Assembly (NCBI GenBank): GCA_964510955.1
Contig: CAZEDW010000002.1
Coordinates: forward strand, 140,736 to 204,735
Source: JAFLCM01 sp964510955
Lineage (GTDB): Bacteria > Planctomycetota > Phycisphaerae > Phycisphaerales > UBA1924
Length of the DNA stretch: 64,000 nucleotides
Direction: 5' to 3'
The position numbers and the translations under genes are program-made. Shown one piece after another: positions 57,461 to 64,000 of the stretch. Every line of letters starts with the position of its first letter. Positions within the stretch are counted from its first letter, which is position 1. Below the pieces are notes generated by a model. That model was given only the letters and a program-made list of their open reading frames with translations. It was not told where the DNA came from and searched no databases.

Positions 57461-59482
57461 ATGCCATCTGTTTCCATCGAGCAAGTCCTGGAGTGCAAGA
57501 ACCTTCCCTCCCTGCCCAGCGTGGCGGTGGAAGTCCTGGCGCTCACGCGTGACCCCAACGTCCCCTTGGACCGCATCGCGAAGGTGATTCAGAACGACGC
57601 CGCCATCACCGCCAAGGTGCTCAAGACGGTCAACTCGAGTTACTACGGCCTGGCGCAGCGCTGCGCGACGCTCAACAAGGCGGTCGGGTATCTGGGCATC
57701 AAGACGGTCAAGTCGCTGGTGCTGGGCTTCTGCTTGGTGGACACCACCAAGTCGCTGGAAGCGGGCGGGTTCAACCTGACGGAGTACTGGCGCCGTGGCA
57801 TATACGCCGCCACCGCCGCCCGGTTCATCGCCGGTGCCACTGGCGCCACGGACCCCGATGAGGCGTTCACCGCCTGCCTGTTTCAGGACATCGGGATGCT
57901 CGCCGCGTACGCCGCCCTCGGCCCGGACTACGACGCCGTCCTCGCCGCATCACCCAAGTCCCACGCAGACCTGGCTGCATCCGAGCGGCTCCAACTGGGC
58001 TTCTCGCACAACGAAGTGGGGGCCCGCCTCGCCGAGAAGTGGAACCTGTCGGGCCAGCACGTTCAGGCCATCCGCTGGCACCACGAACCGGACAGCGCCG
58101 AGGCGGCGTTCGCCGACCTTGTACGGGTCGTGGCGCTGAGCAACCTGGCCGCCGAGGCCGCGGTCCAGGAGGTGGCCGGCCAGGCCGTTGCACAGCTGAT
58201 CGTCAAGGCCAACGAGTGGTTCGGCCGCGGGTCGGACGACGTCGAGGGTCTCCTCGAGCGCGTCGCCGACAGCGCCAAGCAGCTCGCCAAGGAGTTCGGC
58301 AAGGAACTGGGCGAGAAATATGACGTCGGCAAGATCATGTCGGAGGCCAACGAGCTGCTCCTTGAGACCAGCCTGCAGGGCCAGCAGGAAGCGGTCACGC
58401 TGAAGAAGAGCGCCGCGGAGCTGGCCGAGGCCGCCGTCACCGACGCCCTCACCGGCGCCAGGAACCGCAAGCACTTCGACGCCGAGCTCCCGCGATGCTT
58501 CCACGAAGCCGTCGCCTCGGGCACGCCGCTCAGCGTCCTGTTCATCGACGGCGACAAGTTCAAGAGCGTCAACGACACCCACGGGCACGCCGCCGGCGAC
58601 GCCGTGCTCAGGGAGCTCGCCAGGCGCTTCATCAGCTCGGCGCCTGACGGCGCCGTCGTGTGCCGCTACGGCGGCGAGGAGTTCGCGGTCATCCTCCCGG
58701 GCTTCGGCGCCGACCAGGCCGAGGAGGCCGCGGAGTCCATCCGCGCCCACGTCGCCGCTTCGCCGTTCGACTTGACCGGCGTCGGCGCCAAAGCCGACAG
58801 CCTCCGTGTGACGATCAGTGTTGGCGTGGCGTGCATGGACCCCGCCGGCGCCGGCCCGATCGACACCCCCGAAAAGCTCACCCACGCCGCCGACCAAGCC
58901 GTCTACGCCGCCAAGGCGAACGGGCGCAACCGCGTCGTGCGCGCCGACGCCTCGGCGGGTGCACCCGAGGTCGCCGCCGACGTGCCCCCGGTCGCGCCCA
59001 GCGCCGGTCCCTCGCCCGTGGTTCCCCAATCAGCGCCGGCGCCGCGCCAGCGGACTCCTTCGGCGCAGCCCTCCGCTCTCGCCGCGCCGGTTACGGCGCC
59101 CGGATCCACCTCGATCTTGCTTGTTGAGCACGACCCGCTGGCGGGGCGCCTGCTGCTGACGCTTCTGAACAAGCGACCGAACACCTCGGTGCGGCTCGTG
59201 CGCAGCGCCGAGGAGGCGCTCCCGGTCATCAGCGGCCCGACGCCCCCGCGGCTGGTCGTCACCGACCACCGCCTCGGCGGCATGACCGGAGTGCAGCTCG
59301 TGGCGTGCGCGCGGGCCAACCCGCGGACGCGGTCGCTGCCCTTTGTTGTGCTCTCCGCCGGCGCCGAACCCCAGGCCGAGCAGGAATGCCTGCGCGCCGG
59401 GGCCAACCTCTACCTGCCCAAGGAAGCGATCATCAACGACGTAAACCGCTCGATCGCCGCGATCCTCGCTCAGGCCGCCTGA
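57461..59482 (+). CDS. HDOD - GGDEF - receiver signalling protein
   Basis: A 673-residue cytosolic protein. Residues about 1-200 form an HDOD domain (LPSLPSVAVEVLALTRDPN, IIQNDAAITAKVLKTVNSSYY-like run, AVGYLGIKTVKSLVLGF, CLFQDIGMLAAYAA). A helical linker follows. A diguanylate cyclase domain (about 325-480) has DALTGARNRKHFDAEL, LFIDGDKFKSVNDTHGH and RYGGEEF at 403-408, so the active site is intact. The inhibitory RxxD site is not present (Ser replaces Arg). After a Pro/Ala linker, a receiver domain (about 546-670) has the phospho-acceptor Asp602 in VVTDHRLGGMTG and a Lys in YLPKEA. It should make cyclic di-GMP under phosphorylation control. The ATG at 57461 starts right before the HDOD domain. 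Confidence 0.9.
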   Translation: MPSVSIEQVLECKNLPSLPSVAVEVLALTRDPNVPLDRIAKVIQNDAAITAKVLKTVNSSYYGLAQRCATLNKAVGYLGIKTVKSLVLGFCLVDTTKSLEAGGFNLTEYWRRGIYAATAARFIAGATGATDPDEAFTACLFQDIGMLAAYAALGPDYDAVLAASPKSHADLAASERLQLGFSHNEVGARLAEKWNLSGQHVQAIRWHHEPDSAEAAFADLVRVVALSNLAAEAAVQEVAGQAVAQLIVKANEWFGRGSDDVEGLLERVADSAKQLAKEFGKELGEKYDVGKIMSEANELLLETSLQGQQEAVTLKKSAAELAEAAVTDALTGARNRKHFDAELPRCFHEAVASGTPLSVLFIDGDKFKSVNDTHGHAAGDAVLRELARRFISSAPDGAVVCRYGGEEFAVILPGFGADQAEEAAESIRAHVAASPFDLTGVGAKADSLRVTISVGVACMDPAGAGPIDTPEKLTHAADQAVYAAKANGRNRVVRADASAGAPEVAADVPPVAPSAGPSPVVPQSAPAPRQRTPSAQPSALAAPVTAPGSTSILLVEHDPLAGRLLLTLLNKRPNTSVRLVRSAEEALPVISGPTPPRLVVTDHRLGGMTGVQLVACARANPRTRSLPFVVLSAGAEPQAEQECLRAGANLYLPKEAIINDVNRSIAAILAQAA

Positions 59483-59510
59483 GCCCCGGTCCGCCCGCGC
59501 CCGCGAGACG

Positions 59511-59870
59511 TCAGTGCCGGTCGATCCCGGTCGACGCGCTGGGCGGGCTGAAGATATCCAGCACGACCGTCTCCTCCAGCGCCTCGGCCCCGTGCGGGCA
59601 GTTGCTCGGCAGGTGCAGCACCTGGCCCGCCGAGACGTCCATGCCCGCCGGTCCGCCCTCGCCGAACGTGAACCGAAGCCGCCCGCTCAGAATCGCCGAG
59701 AACTGCTCGTTCTCGTGGCTGTGCACCGGCACCACGCAACCCTTGTGCAACGTGATGTGGGAGATCATCGCCTTGTCGCCGATCACACGCCGGCGCTCCA
59801 AGAGCGCCATCGGCCGGTCCACGGGGAGAGCGTTCCAATCAAGGCGAGCCGGGTGGCGTGGGCTGGTCAT
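59511..59870 (-). CDS. cupin-domain protein
   Basis: A 119-residue small beta-barrel protein with the two cupin motifs. Motif 1 is PVHSHENEQFSAILSGRLRF, with metal ligands His-x-His and Glu; motif 2 is VLHLPSNCPHGAEAL, with the last His. The metal site is complete. It may bind a small molecule or act as an enzyme; the ligand is unknown. The ATG at 59870 has an AGGAC site upstream. It is convergent with the HDOD-GGDEF gene. Confidence 0.88.
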   Translation of the reverse strand: MTSPRHPARLDWNALPVDRPMALLERRRVIGDKAMISHITLHKGCVVPVHSHENEQFSAILSGRLRFTFGEGGPAGMDVSAGQVLHLPSNCPHGAEALEETVVLDIFSPPSASTGIDRH

Positions 59871-60214
59871 GCGGAGTCCTCGTTCCCTCTGGAGCGGGTG
59901 TGTAGGCTGACGCGCGGACCGTCCCGGGGTTTCAACCAGAACAACGCAGGTCCTGTCGAGCGCATCGACGGGACAGGTGAACAAATCAGGCCGCCAACGG
60001 GTTGCTACAGTTGAGTAGCACGTCGAGATTCACCTGTTTATTTTCGTGTTTTGTTAGGATAATCCCGCTTCCACGGTACCTTCCGCGACAGACCGCCAAT
60101 CGAGCCGATGGAGGCTCAAGCCCCGGCTCTCCCGCGCGGCCCCCCACCCTGTCGATCCGATCACACTCGCGCCCGCAACTCTGCCCAAGACCCTCTCCGA
60201 GAAAAGGTGACCCA
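59871..60214. other. 344-base divergent intergenic region
   Basis: Gene-free region between the divergent cupin and DUF1573 genes. It holds an 18-base hairpin at 60003-60020 (TGCTAC, six-base loop, GTAGCA) just upstream of an AT-rich segment (60031-60063), and an AAGGTG ribosome site before the DUF1573 start. The frame of the DUF1573 gene stays open through part of it, but that part has no protein-like features. Confidence 0.5.
60034..60063 (+). promoter_or_regulatory. candidate promoter of the DUF1573 gene
   Basis: GATAAT at 60058-60063 is a near-consensus -10 box within the most AT-rich stretch of the region. The best -35 is weak (CTGTTT/TGTTTA near 60034-60040). A hairpin at 60003-60020 just upstream could be an operator. 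This is a weak call by eye. Confidence 0.3.
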
Positions 60215-61618
60215 ATGAAAGCAAGCCGTTTCCATCTGCTCTCCGTCGCGACCGTGCTCGCGGCCTCATTCGTGGCCACCGCGTTCGCAGACGACAAGCC
60301 CGTGCCCGCTCCCGCGCCGGCCCCCGCGGCGACGCCCACGCAGAGCCAGCCCGAGCCGGTGCCCGGCCAGCGCATCGACCCCAACCGCCTCAAGGACGCC
60401 ACCCGCAACGCGCTCCCCGGCGCTGTGGCCCCCGGCACCATCAACCCCGGCAACCCCCCCGCGATGTCCGCCCCGGCGGCTTCGGTCCCCGCCGTCCCCA
60501 CCCCCGGCAAGGGCATCCTGACCTTCGAAGAGACCACCCATGACTTCGGCAAGGTCTATGACACCACGCCCCGCAAGTGGTCCTGCAAGTTCAAGAACGC
60601 CGGCACCGAGACCTTGACCATCAGCCAGGTCCGCCCCGGCTGCGGCTGCACCGCCGCCCAGCTCTCCAAGAACGACTACGCCCCCGGCGAAGAGGGCACC
60701 ATCGAGCTCACCTGGAACCCCGTCGGCCAGGGCGAGGTCACCAAGCCGGTGACCATCACCTCCAACGACATGAACGAGCCCAACAAGGTCATCAACATCA
60801 AGGCCACCATGGTGCCCCTGGTGAAGCTCGACCCCATGTTCCTCCAGGGCGGCACCGTCCAGGCCGGCACCGAGCGCCCGATGCGCCTCAGCATCCTCAG
60901 CCGCGACAAGGACTTCACCATCAAGAACATCGAGTTCGACCAGCCCATGACCTGGAAGGAAGTCCCCGACGAGACCAAGACCAACGACGACAACTACCCC
61001 GGCCGCAAGATGGTCGAGTTCAGCATCCCCAAGGACGCCCCCGTCGGCAGCTTCATGCGCAGCATCACGATCAAGGTGCTCGCCAAGGTTGACGGCGAGA
61101 CCGAAGCCCGCGAGAGCAGCTACAACGTCCGCTGCTTCGCCAACATCGTCGGCGACCTGCTCGCCACCCCCGCGTTCGTCACCGTGGCCAACGCCAAGCC
61201 CAACACCCCCTTCGAGTCCACCGCGACCGTCACCTCCCGTTCCGGCAAGGCGTTCAACATCAAGTCGGCCGAGGTCGCCGACATGAACCCCACCAACGTC
61301 ACGGGCCTGACCGTGAAGACCGAGCAGCTCCCTGAGAACAAGGGCTGGAAGATCACCCTCGCCGGCAACACCGGCGAGTACGTCGGCCCCTTCCGCGGTT
61401 CGATCCGCCTCGTCACCGACGTCGAGCGTGAGGGCCCGACGATGATCCCCTTCAGCGGCATGTCGATGAACACCCAGCCGATGCCGCCCGCCGGCATCCC
61501 CGGCGCCGCCCCGACCCCCGCCAACACCAGCCCGGTCGCCACCCCCAAGCCGGCCGCCCCCGCGGCCCCGGCCCCCGCGCCCGCGCCCGCCTCGGCCCCC
61601 GCCGGTACGCCTCACTAA
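60215..61618 (+). CDS. exported DUF1573-domain protein
   Basis: A 467-residue protein with a signal peptide (LLSVATVLAASFVATAFA, cleavage near residue 25). A Pro/Ala-rich linker follows to about residue 105. A DUF1573 domain (ASH/immunoglobulin-like) starts LTFEETTHDFGKVYDTTPRK with the family Cys motif RPGCGCTAAQL and LTWNPVGQGEVTKPVTITSN. A second half with similar strands (IPFSGMSMNTQPMP near the end) and a long C-terminal Pro/Ala tail complete it. Proteins of this family are secreted or periplasmic with unknown role. An AAGGTG ribosome site precedes the ATG. A hairpin terminator follows. Confidence 0.88.
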   Translation: MKASRFHLLSVATVLAASFVATAFADDKPVPAPAPAPAATPTQSQPEPVPGQRIDPNRLKDATRNALPGAVAPGTINPGNPPAMSAPAASVPAVPTPGKGILTFEETTHDFGKVYDTTPRKWSCKFKNAGTETLTISQVRPGCGCTAAQLSKNDYAPGEEGTIELTWNPVGQGEVTKPVTITSNDMNEPNKVINIKATMVPLVKLDPMFLQGGTVQAGTERPMRLSILSRDKDFTIKNIEFDQPMTWKEVPDETKTNDDNYPGRKMVEFSIPKDAPVGSFMRSITIKVLAKVDGETEARESSYNVRCFANIVGDLLATPAFVTVANAKPNTPFESTATVTSRSGKAFNIKSAEVADMNPTNVTGLTVKTEQLPENKGWKITLAGNTGEYVGPFRGSIRLVTDVEREGPTMIPFSGMSMNTQPMPPAGIPGAAPTPANTSPVATPKPAAPAAPAPAPAPASAPAGTPH

Positions 61619-61697
61619 GCACGCCGGAACGCCGCCGCCCGCCGCCGATGTCCTGCATCCCGGCACGCGGCGCCCCGGTACCAAGGTCCACCCACGT

Positions 61698-61737
61698 CGA
61701 GCGCTGAGCCTTCCCGGTTCGCGCTCGTTTTCCTTTT
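61698..61737 (+). terminator. terminator after the DUF1573 gene
   Basis: CGAGCGC (61698-61704) pairs perfectly with GCGCTCG (61721-61727) around a 16-base loop, followed by TTTTCCTTTT. It lies 80 bases after the stop of the DUF1573 gene and 34 bases before the next gene. Confidence 0.65.
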
Positions 61738-61770
61738 GCGGGGTATTCAGCCCGTCCCCCCGCGCGCCGC

Positions 61771-62655
61771 GTGGCCGCTTCCACGCCCGCGGTCCCGACA
61801 AAGACCGTCGGGCTACCCTCCCGTGTGCTCCAGCCGCTGGTCATCTCCGCGCCCTTCGGCAACTACATCCAGCCCCGGGGCGCCACCCCCACCCTCGGCA
61901 CCTTCACCGCCGCCGCCCGCCCCGGCAGGCTCACGCAGGTCATCCGCACCGTGCGCTGGTCGCCCTCGCTCGGCGCCTGGGTCAACAAGATCGGACTGCG
62001 CAACCCCGGCATCGACTGGCTCTCGGCCCGCGTCTCAAGCGGACGAACCGACGTGTCGGGCAAGATCGTCAGTATCCACGGCTTCACCCCCGAGGACTGG
62101 TCGACGCTCCTCATCAAAACCGTCTCGCTCGACCCGCTCGCCGTTGAGCTCAACATGAGCTGCCCCAACGTCGGCTGCATTGACGAGCCCGACTGGCTCT
62201 TCGCGCGGGCCGCGGCGATGCACCCCATGATCGCGGTGAAGCTCCCGCCCGTGAACTACCGCGGCCTGTTCACCCGGGCGCTCGACGCCGGCGTCCGCCT
62301 GTTCCACTGCTGCAACACGCTCCCGGTCCCGCGCGGCGGTGTCAGCGGCAAGCCCCTCAAGCCCGTCGCCCTCCAGTGCGTCCGCGACGTGCTGGAACTC
62401 GGCGCCGCGCGCAACGTCTCGAACATCCGCATCATCGGCGGTGGGGGGATCACCTCGCCCGCCGATATCGACGACTACGCCGCCGCCGGCGCCTCGCACG
62501 TCGCCGTGGCGACCAAGTGCTTCAACCCGATGCTGCTGTTCACCGACCGTCCCCTGCGCCCGCTGATCGAGCGTGCCGCGGCGCTGCTGGGCAACGGTGC
62601 GCCCGTGCCCGTCCGTGGCGTCCCGCCGGCGCCCGGCGTCCCCGCCGTGAGGTAG
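61771..62655 (+). CDS. class 1 dihydroorotate dehydrogenase-like flavoprotein
   Basis: A 294-residue TIM-barrel FMN enzyme. Features match class 1 DHODs: LVISAPFGNYIQPRGA at the start, VELNMSCPNVGC with the Cys of SCPN in the catalytic-base position, MIAVKLPPVNY, CCNTLPVPRGGVSGKPLKPVA, and FMN-phosphate binding in IIGGGGITSPADID and VAVATKCFNP. It may oxidise dihydroorotate in pyrimidine synthesis or a related substrate. The region after SCPN differs from well-studied enzymes, so the exact reaction is open. The start is uncertain: GTG at 61771 or GTG at 61825 just before the conserved part. It is two bases upstream of the sigma-like gene. Confidence 0.8.
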   Translation: MAASTPAVPTKTVGLPSRVLQPLVISAPFGNYIQPRGATPTLGTFTAAARPGRLTQVIRTVRWSPSLGAWVNKIGLRNPGIDWLSARVSSGRTDVSGKIVSIHGFTPEDWSTLLIKTVSLDPLAVELNMSCPNVGCIDEPDWLFARAAAMHPMIAVKLPPVNYRGLFTRALDAGVRLFHCCNTLPVPRGGVSGKPLKPVALQCVRDVLELGAARNVSNIRIIGGGGITSPADIDDYAAAGASHVAVATKCFNPMLLFTDRPLRPLIERAAALLGNGAPVPVRGVPPAPGVPAVR

Positions 62656-62657
62656 CC

Positions 62658-64000
62658 GTGCCGCGCCTCTCCGTCCTGCGCTCGACCGCGCTCAACGACC
62701 TGGTGTCCCAGGTGCGTTATTCTCCGCGGGCTGTGCTGCTCAGGCAGGCGGAGCGGGCCGAGGCCCTCGCCGCCGAGATCGACCCTCAGCTCACCTACCC
62801 CGAGGACTGGCTGGTGTTCCGGGTGACCGGATACGCCCCCGAGGCGCCCGACCCGCGGCTGCTGCACGGCGCCGGCGTTCTCGAAGACCTCTCGGCCCTG
62901 GTCGAGCGTCTCACCGACGCCGGCGAGCTGGCCGAGGGTGCGCCGGAGGCCGAGGGGCTCGGCATCGACGCGCTGTGCCAAAGGTGGAAGGTCTCGCGCC
63001 GCACGCTCGAGCGGTTCCGACGCCAGGGCCTCGTCGCCCGGCGTGTCCGCGCGCCGGCGGAGCGCGGGCGGACGCGCCTTGTGTTTTCCGGCGCTGCCGT
63101 CGCCGCCTTCGAGCGCCGCCGGGCACTCGCGCCGCGCAGCCGGCCGGTCCTGCGCCGTGTCTCGAAGTCCGAGCGAGATCGCCTCATCAGCGCCGCCCGG
63201 GCGCTCAAGGGGCGGCACGAAGTTTCCCTCAACCGCATCGCCACCCGCGTGGCCCGGGACTCGGGCCGATCGGTCCACACCGTCCGCCGCGTTCTGAAGA
63301 GCACGGGCGCGAGCCCCGACGAAGCCCCCGGCGCTCGAAGCGGCTTCGGGCGCGCAACACCGTTGTCCGTCGCCGAGCACGCGTTCATCTGGCGGGCGCT
63401 CCGCTGGGGCGCCGATCCGTCGCGCCTGGCCCGCCGGTTGTCCCGCGGGCCGGCGGCGATCCGGCGCGCCGCCGACAGGCACCTCCTGAAGCTCCTGCTG
63501 GGGCTGGGCCTTCCGTCGGACGAGCCCAGCATGCAGACCGGCCGCGAACTTCCCAATCCCCTGCTCACGAGCCTGCCCTCGACGCTTCAGCAGCTCGAAC
63601 AGCTCGTGCAATCCGCCAGGCCGATGCCCCCCAAGACCGAGCGCGCCCTCGCCTCGGCGTACCGCGCGCTCCGCGCCGACGCCGGCAGGCTCACGCAGGA
63701 GGGCGCGCAAGCCCCCGTCGCCGCTTCGGCGCTCCTGGACCTGGCCGCGACCAACCTTCGCAACGCCACCCCGCTCAAGCTCGCGCTCGTGCGCGAGACG
63801 CTCCCGCTGATCGTCCGCACCATCGAGGAGCGGCTCGGGACGTCGCTCGCCGCCGCCGACCCGCGCCAAGCCGTCCGGTTCCTCGACGCCGGCGTCTCGG
63901 CCGCTTCCGACGCGATCGACCAGTTCGATCCTTCGCGCGGCGGTCGCGTCGCCGCCCCGGTATCGGTGGCCCTGGCCCGCGCGCTCGCGCCCGCGCGGGC
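62658..64000 (+). CDS. sigma-70-like regulatory protein with several HTH motifs, cut by the right edge
   Basis: The plus strand is open from GTG 62658 to the window edge (447 codons). Three helix-turn-helix-like segments are seen: IDALCQRWKVSRRTLERFRR (about 100-120, MerR/excisionase-like), SLNRIATRVARDSGRSVHTV (about 192-212) and WGADPSRLARRLSRGPAAIR (about 252-272). The last resembles the repeated HTH of large planctomycete sigma factors. Near residue 430, AIDQFDPSRGGRVAAPVSVA matches the FDP-RG core of sigma region 2. The C-terminal regions 3 and 4 would lie outside. It probably directs RNA polymerase, but degeneracy of region 2 leaves other DNA-binding roles open. It follows the DHOD-like gene by two bases. 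Confidence 0.65.
   Translation, partial: MPRLSVLRSTALNDLVSQVRYSPRAVLLRQAERAEALAAEIDPQLTYPEDWLVFRVTGYAPEAPDPRLLHGAGVLEDLSALVERLTDAGELAEGAPEAEGLGIDALCQRWKVSRRTLERFRRQGLVARRVRAPAERGRTRLVFSGAAVAAFERRRALAPRSRPVLRRVSKSERDRLISAARALKGRHEVSLNRIATRVARDSGRSVHTVRRVLKSTGASPDEAPGARSGFGRATPLSVAEHAFIWRALRWGADPSRLARRLSRGPAAIRRAADRHLLKLLLGLGLPSDEPSMQTGRELPNPLLTSLPSTLQQLEQLVQSARPMPPKTERALASAYRALRADAGRLTQEGAQAPVAASALLDLAATNLRNATPLKLALVRETLPLIVRTIEERLGTSLAAADPRQAVRFLDAGVSAASDAIDQFDPSRGGRVAAPVSVALARALAPAR

Noticed and set aside
60266..61801. A 511-codon minus-strand frame over the DUF1573 gene
   Set aside because: Antisense shadow with Gly/Asp/Val-rich composition; the plus strand has a signal peptide, ribosome site, DUF1573 motif and terminator.
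62475..63869. A minus-strand open frame of 464 codons at the right edge
   Set aside because: Its product is low-complexity Arg/Gly/Ala sequence without motifs. The plus frame has HTH motifs and a sigma-like core and follows the upstream gene by two bases.
1..64000. CRISPR arrays, rRNA, insertion sequences, integrases, phage genes, replication origin
   Set aside because: Looked for and not seen. The only repeats are the short palindromes and the small tandem repeat listed; dnaN has no dnaA or DnaA-box cluster beside it.

Overview
The window is GC-rich (roughly 70%) bacterial chromosome. It most likely comes from the Planctomycetota, class Phycisphaerae. The clues are three secreted proteins ending in the short dockerin-like repeat pair typical of that group (CPGD.NGDG.VNTADLT.LLG.FG), a prepilin-like protein with a late His-...-Asp-Gly motif, HAF-type repeats, a planctomycete-style multi-HTH sigma-like protein at the right edge, many GTG/TTG starts, and short palindromic intergenic repeats. 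This is an inference from gene content, not from an rRNA gene. There is no CRISPR array, transposase, phage gene or rRNA.

Left third (1-18.8 kb): mixed housekeeping and envelope genes. These are an edge-cut GT-C glycosyltransferase, a pilin-like protein, a MOSC protein, a beta-lactamase-fold hydrolase, a DUF6263-like exported protein, a TSUP permease, an HAF-repeat dockerin protein, a heptaheme cytochrome, a nucleotidyltransferase, a second dockerin protein, a DciA-like protein, a short divergent Rho, a Tat-exported phosphoesterase, a TrmH-type RNA methylase, a small-molecule methyltransferase, a FloA-like flotillin and a Thermus-type isocitrate dehydrogenase with NAD-type coenzyme residues.

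Centre (18.9-40.2 kb): a 21-kb block made almost entirely of glycosyltransferases and SAM methyltransferases, plus an asparagine synthetase. It is built as three leftward operons (25.3 to 18.9, 32.3 to 26.5 and 38.6 to 33.3 kb). Each is headed by a divergent pair whose rightward partner is a single glycosyltransferase or methyltransferase gene. Within operons most genes overlap by 4 bases (ATGA or GTGA). Highlights are a single-chain GT4 + methyltransferase + KdsC-like phosphatase fusion, and a Rossmann-like C-terminal module shared by glycosyltransferases of different families. The block looks like a locus for a methylated, possibly amidated and ulosonic-acid-containing surface glycan. The actual product is unknown.

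Right third (40.3-64 kb): a lipoprotein truncated hemoglobin, a di-heme beta-propeller dockerin protein, dnaN, transketolase with a terminator-like hairpin in its leader, then a second glycan region (a double WaaE-type GT2 fusion, a WcaF-type acetyltransferase, sulfate adenylyltransferase and two sister GT4 enzymes), tRNA-Thr(CGT), thioredoxin, a membrane GT2 with a small membrane partner, an HDOD-GGDEF-receiver signalling protein, a cupin, a DUF1573 protein, a class 1 dihydroorotate-dehydrogenase-like protein and the sigma-like gene that runs off the edge.

Many starts are non-ATG and several are uncertain; this is stated per gene. Both edge genes lack ATG starts and continue outside the window.
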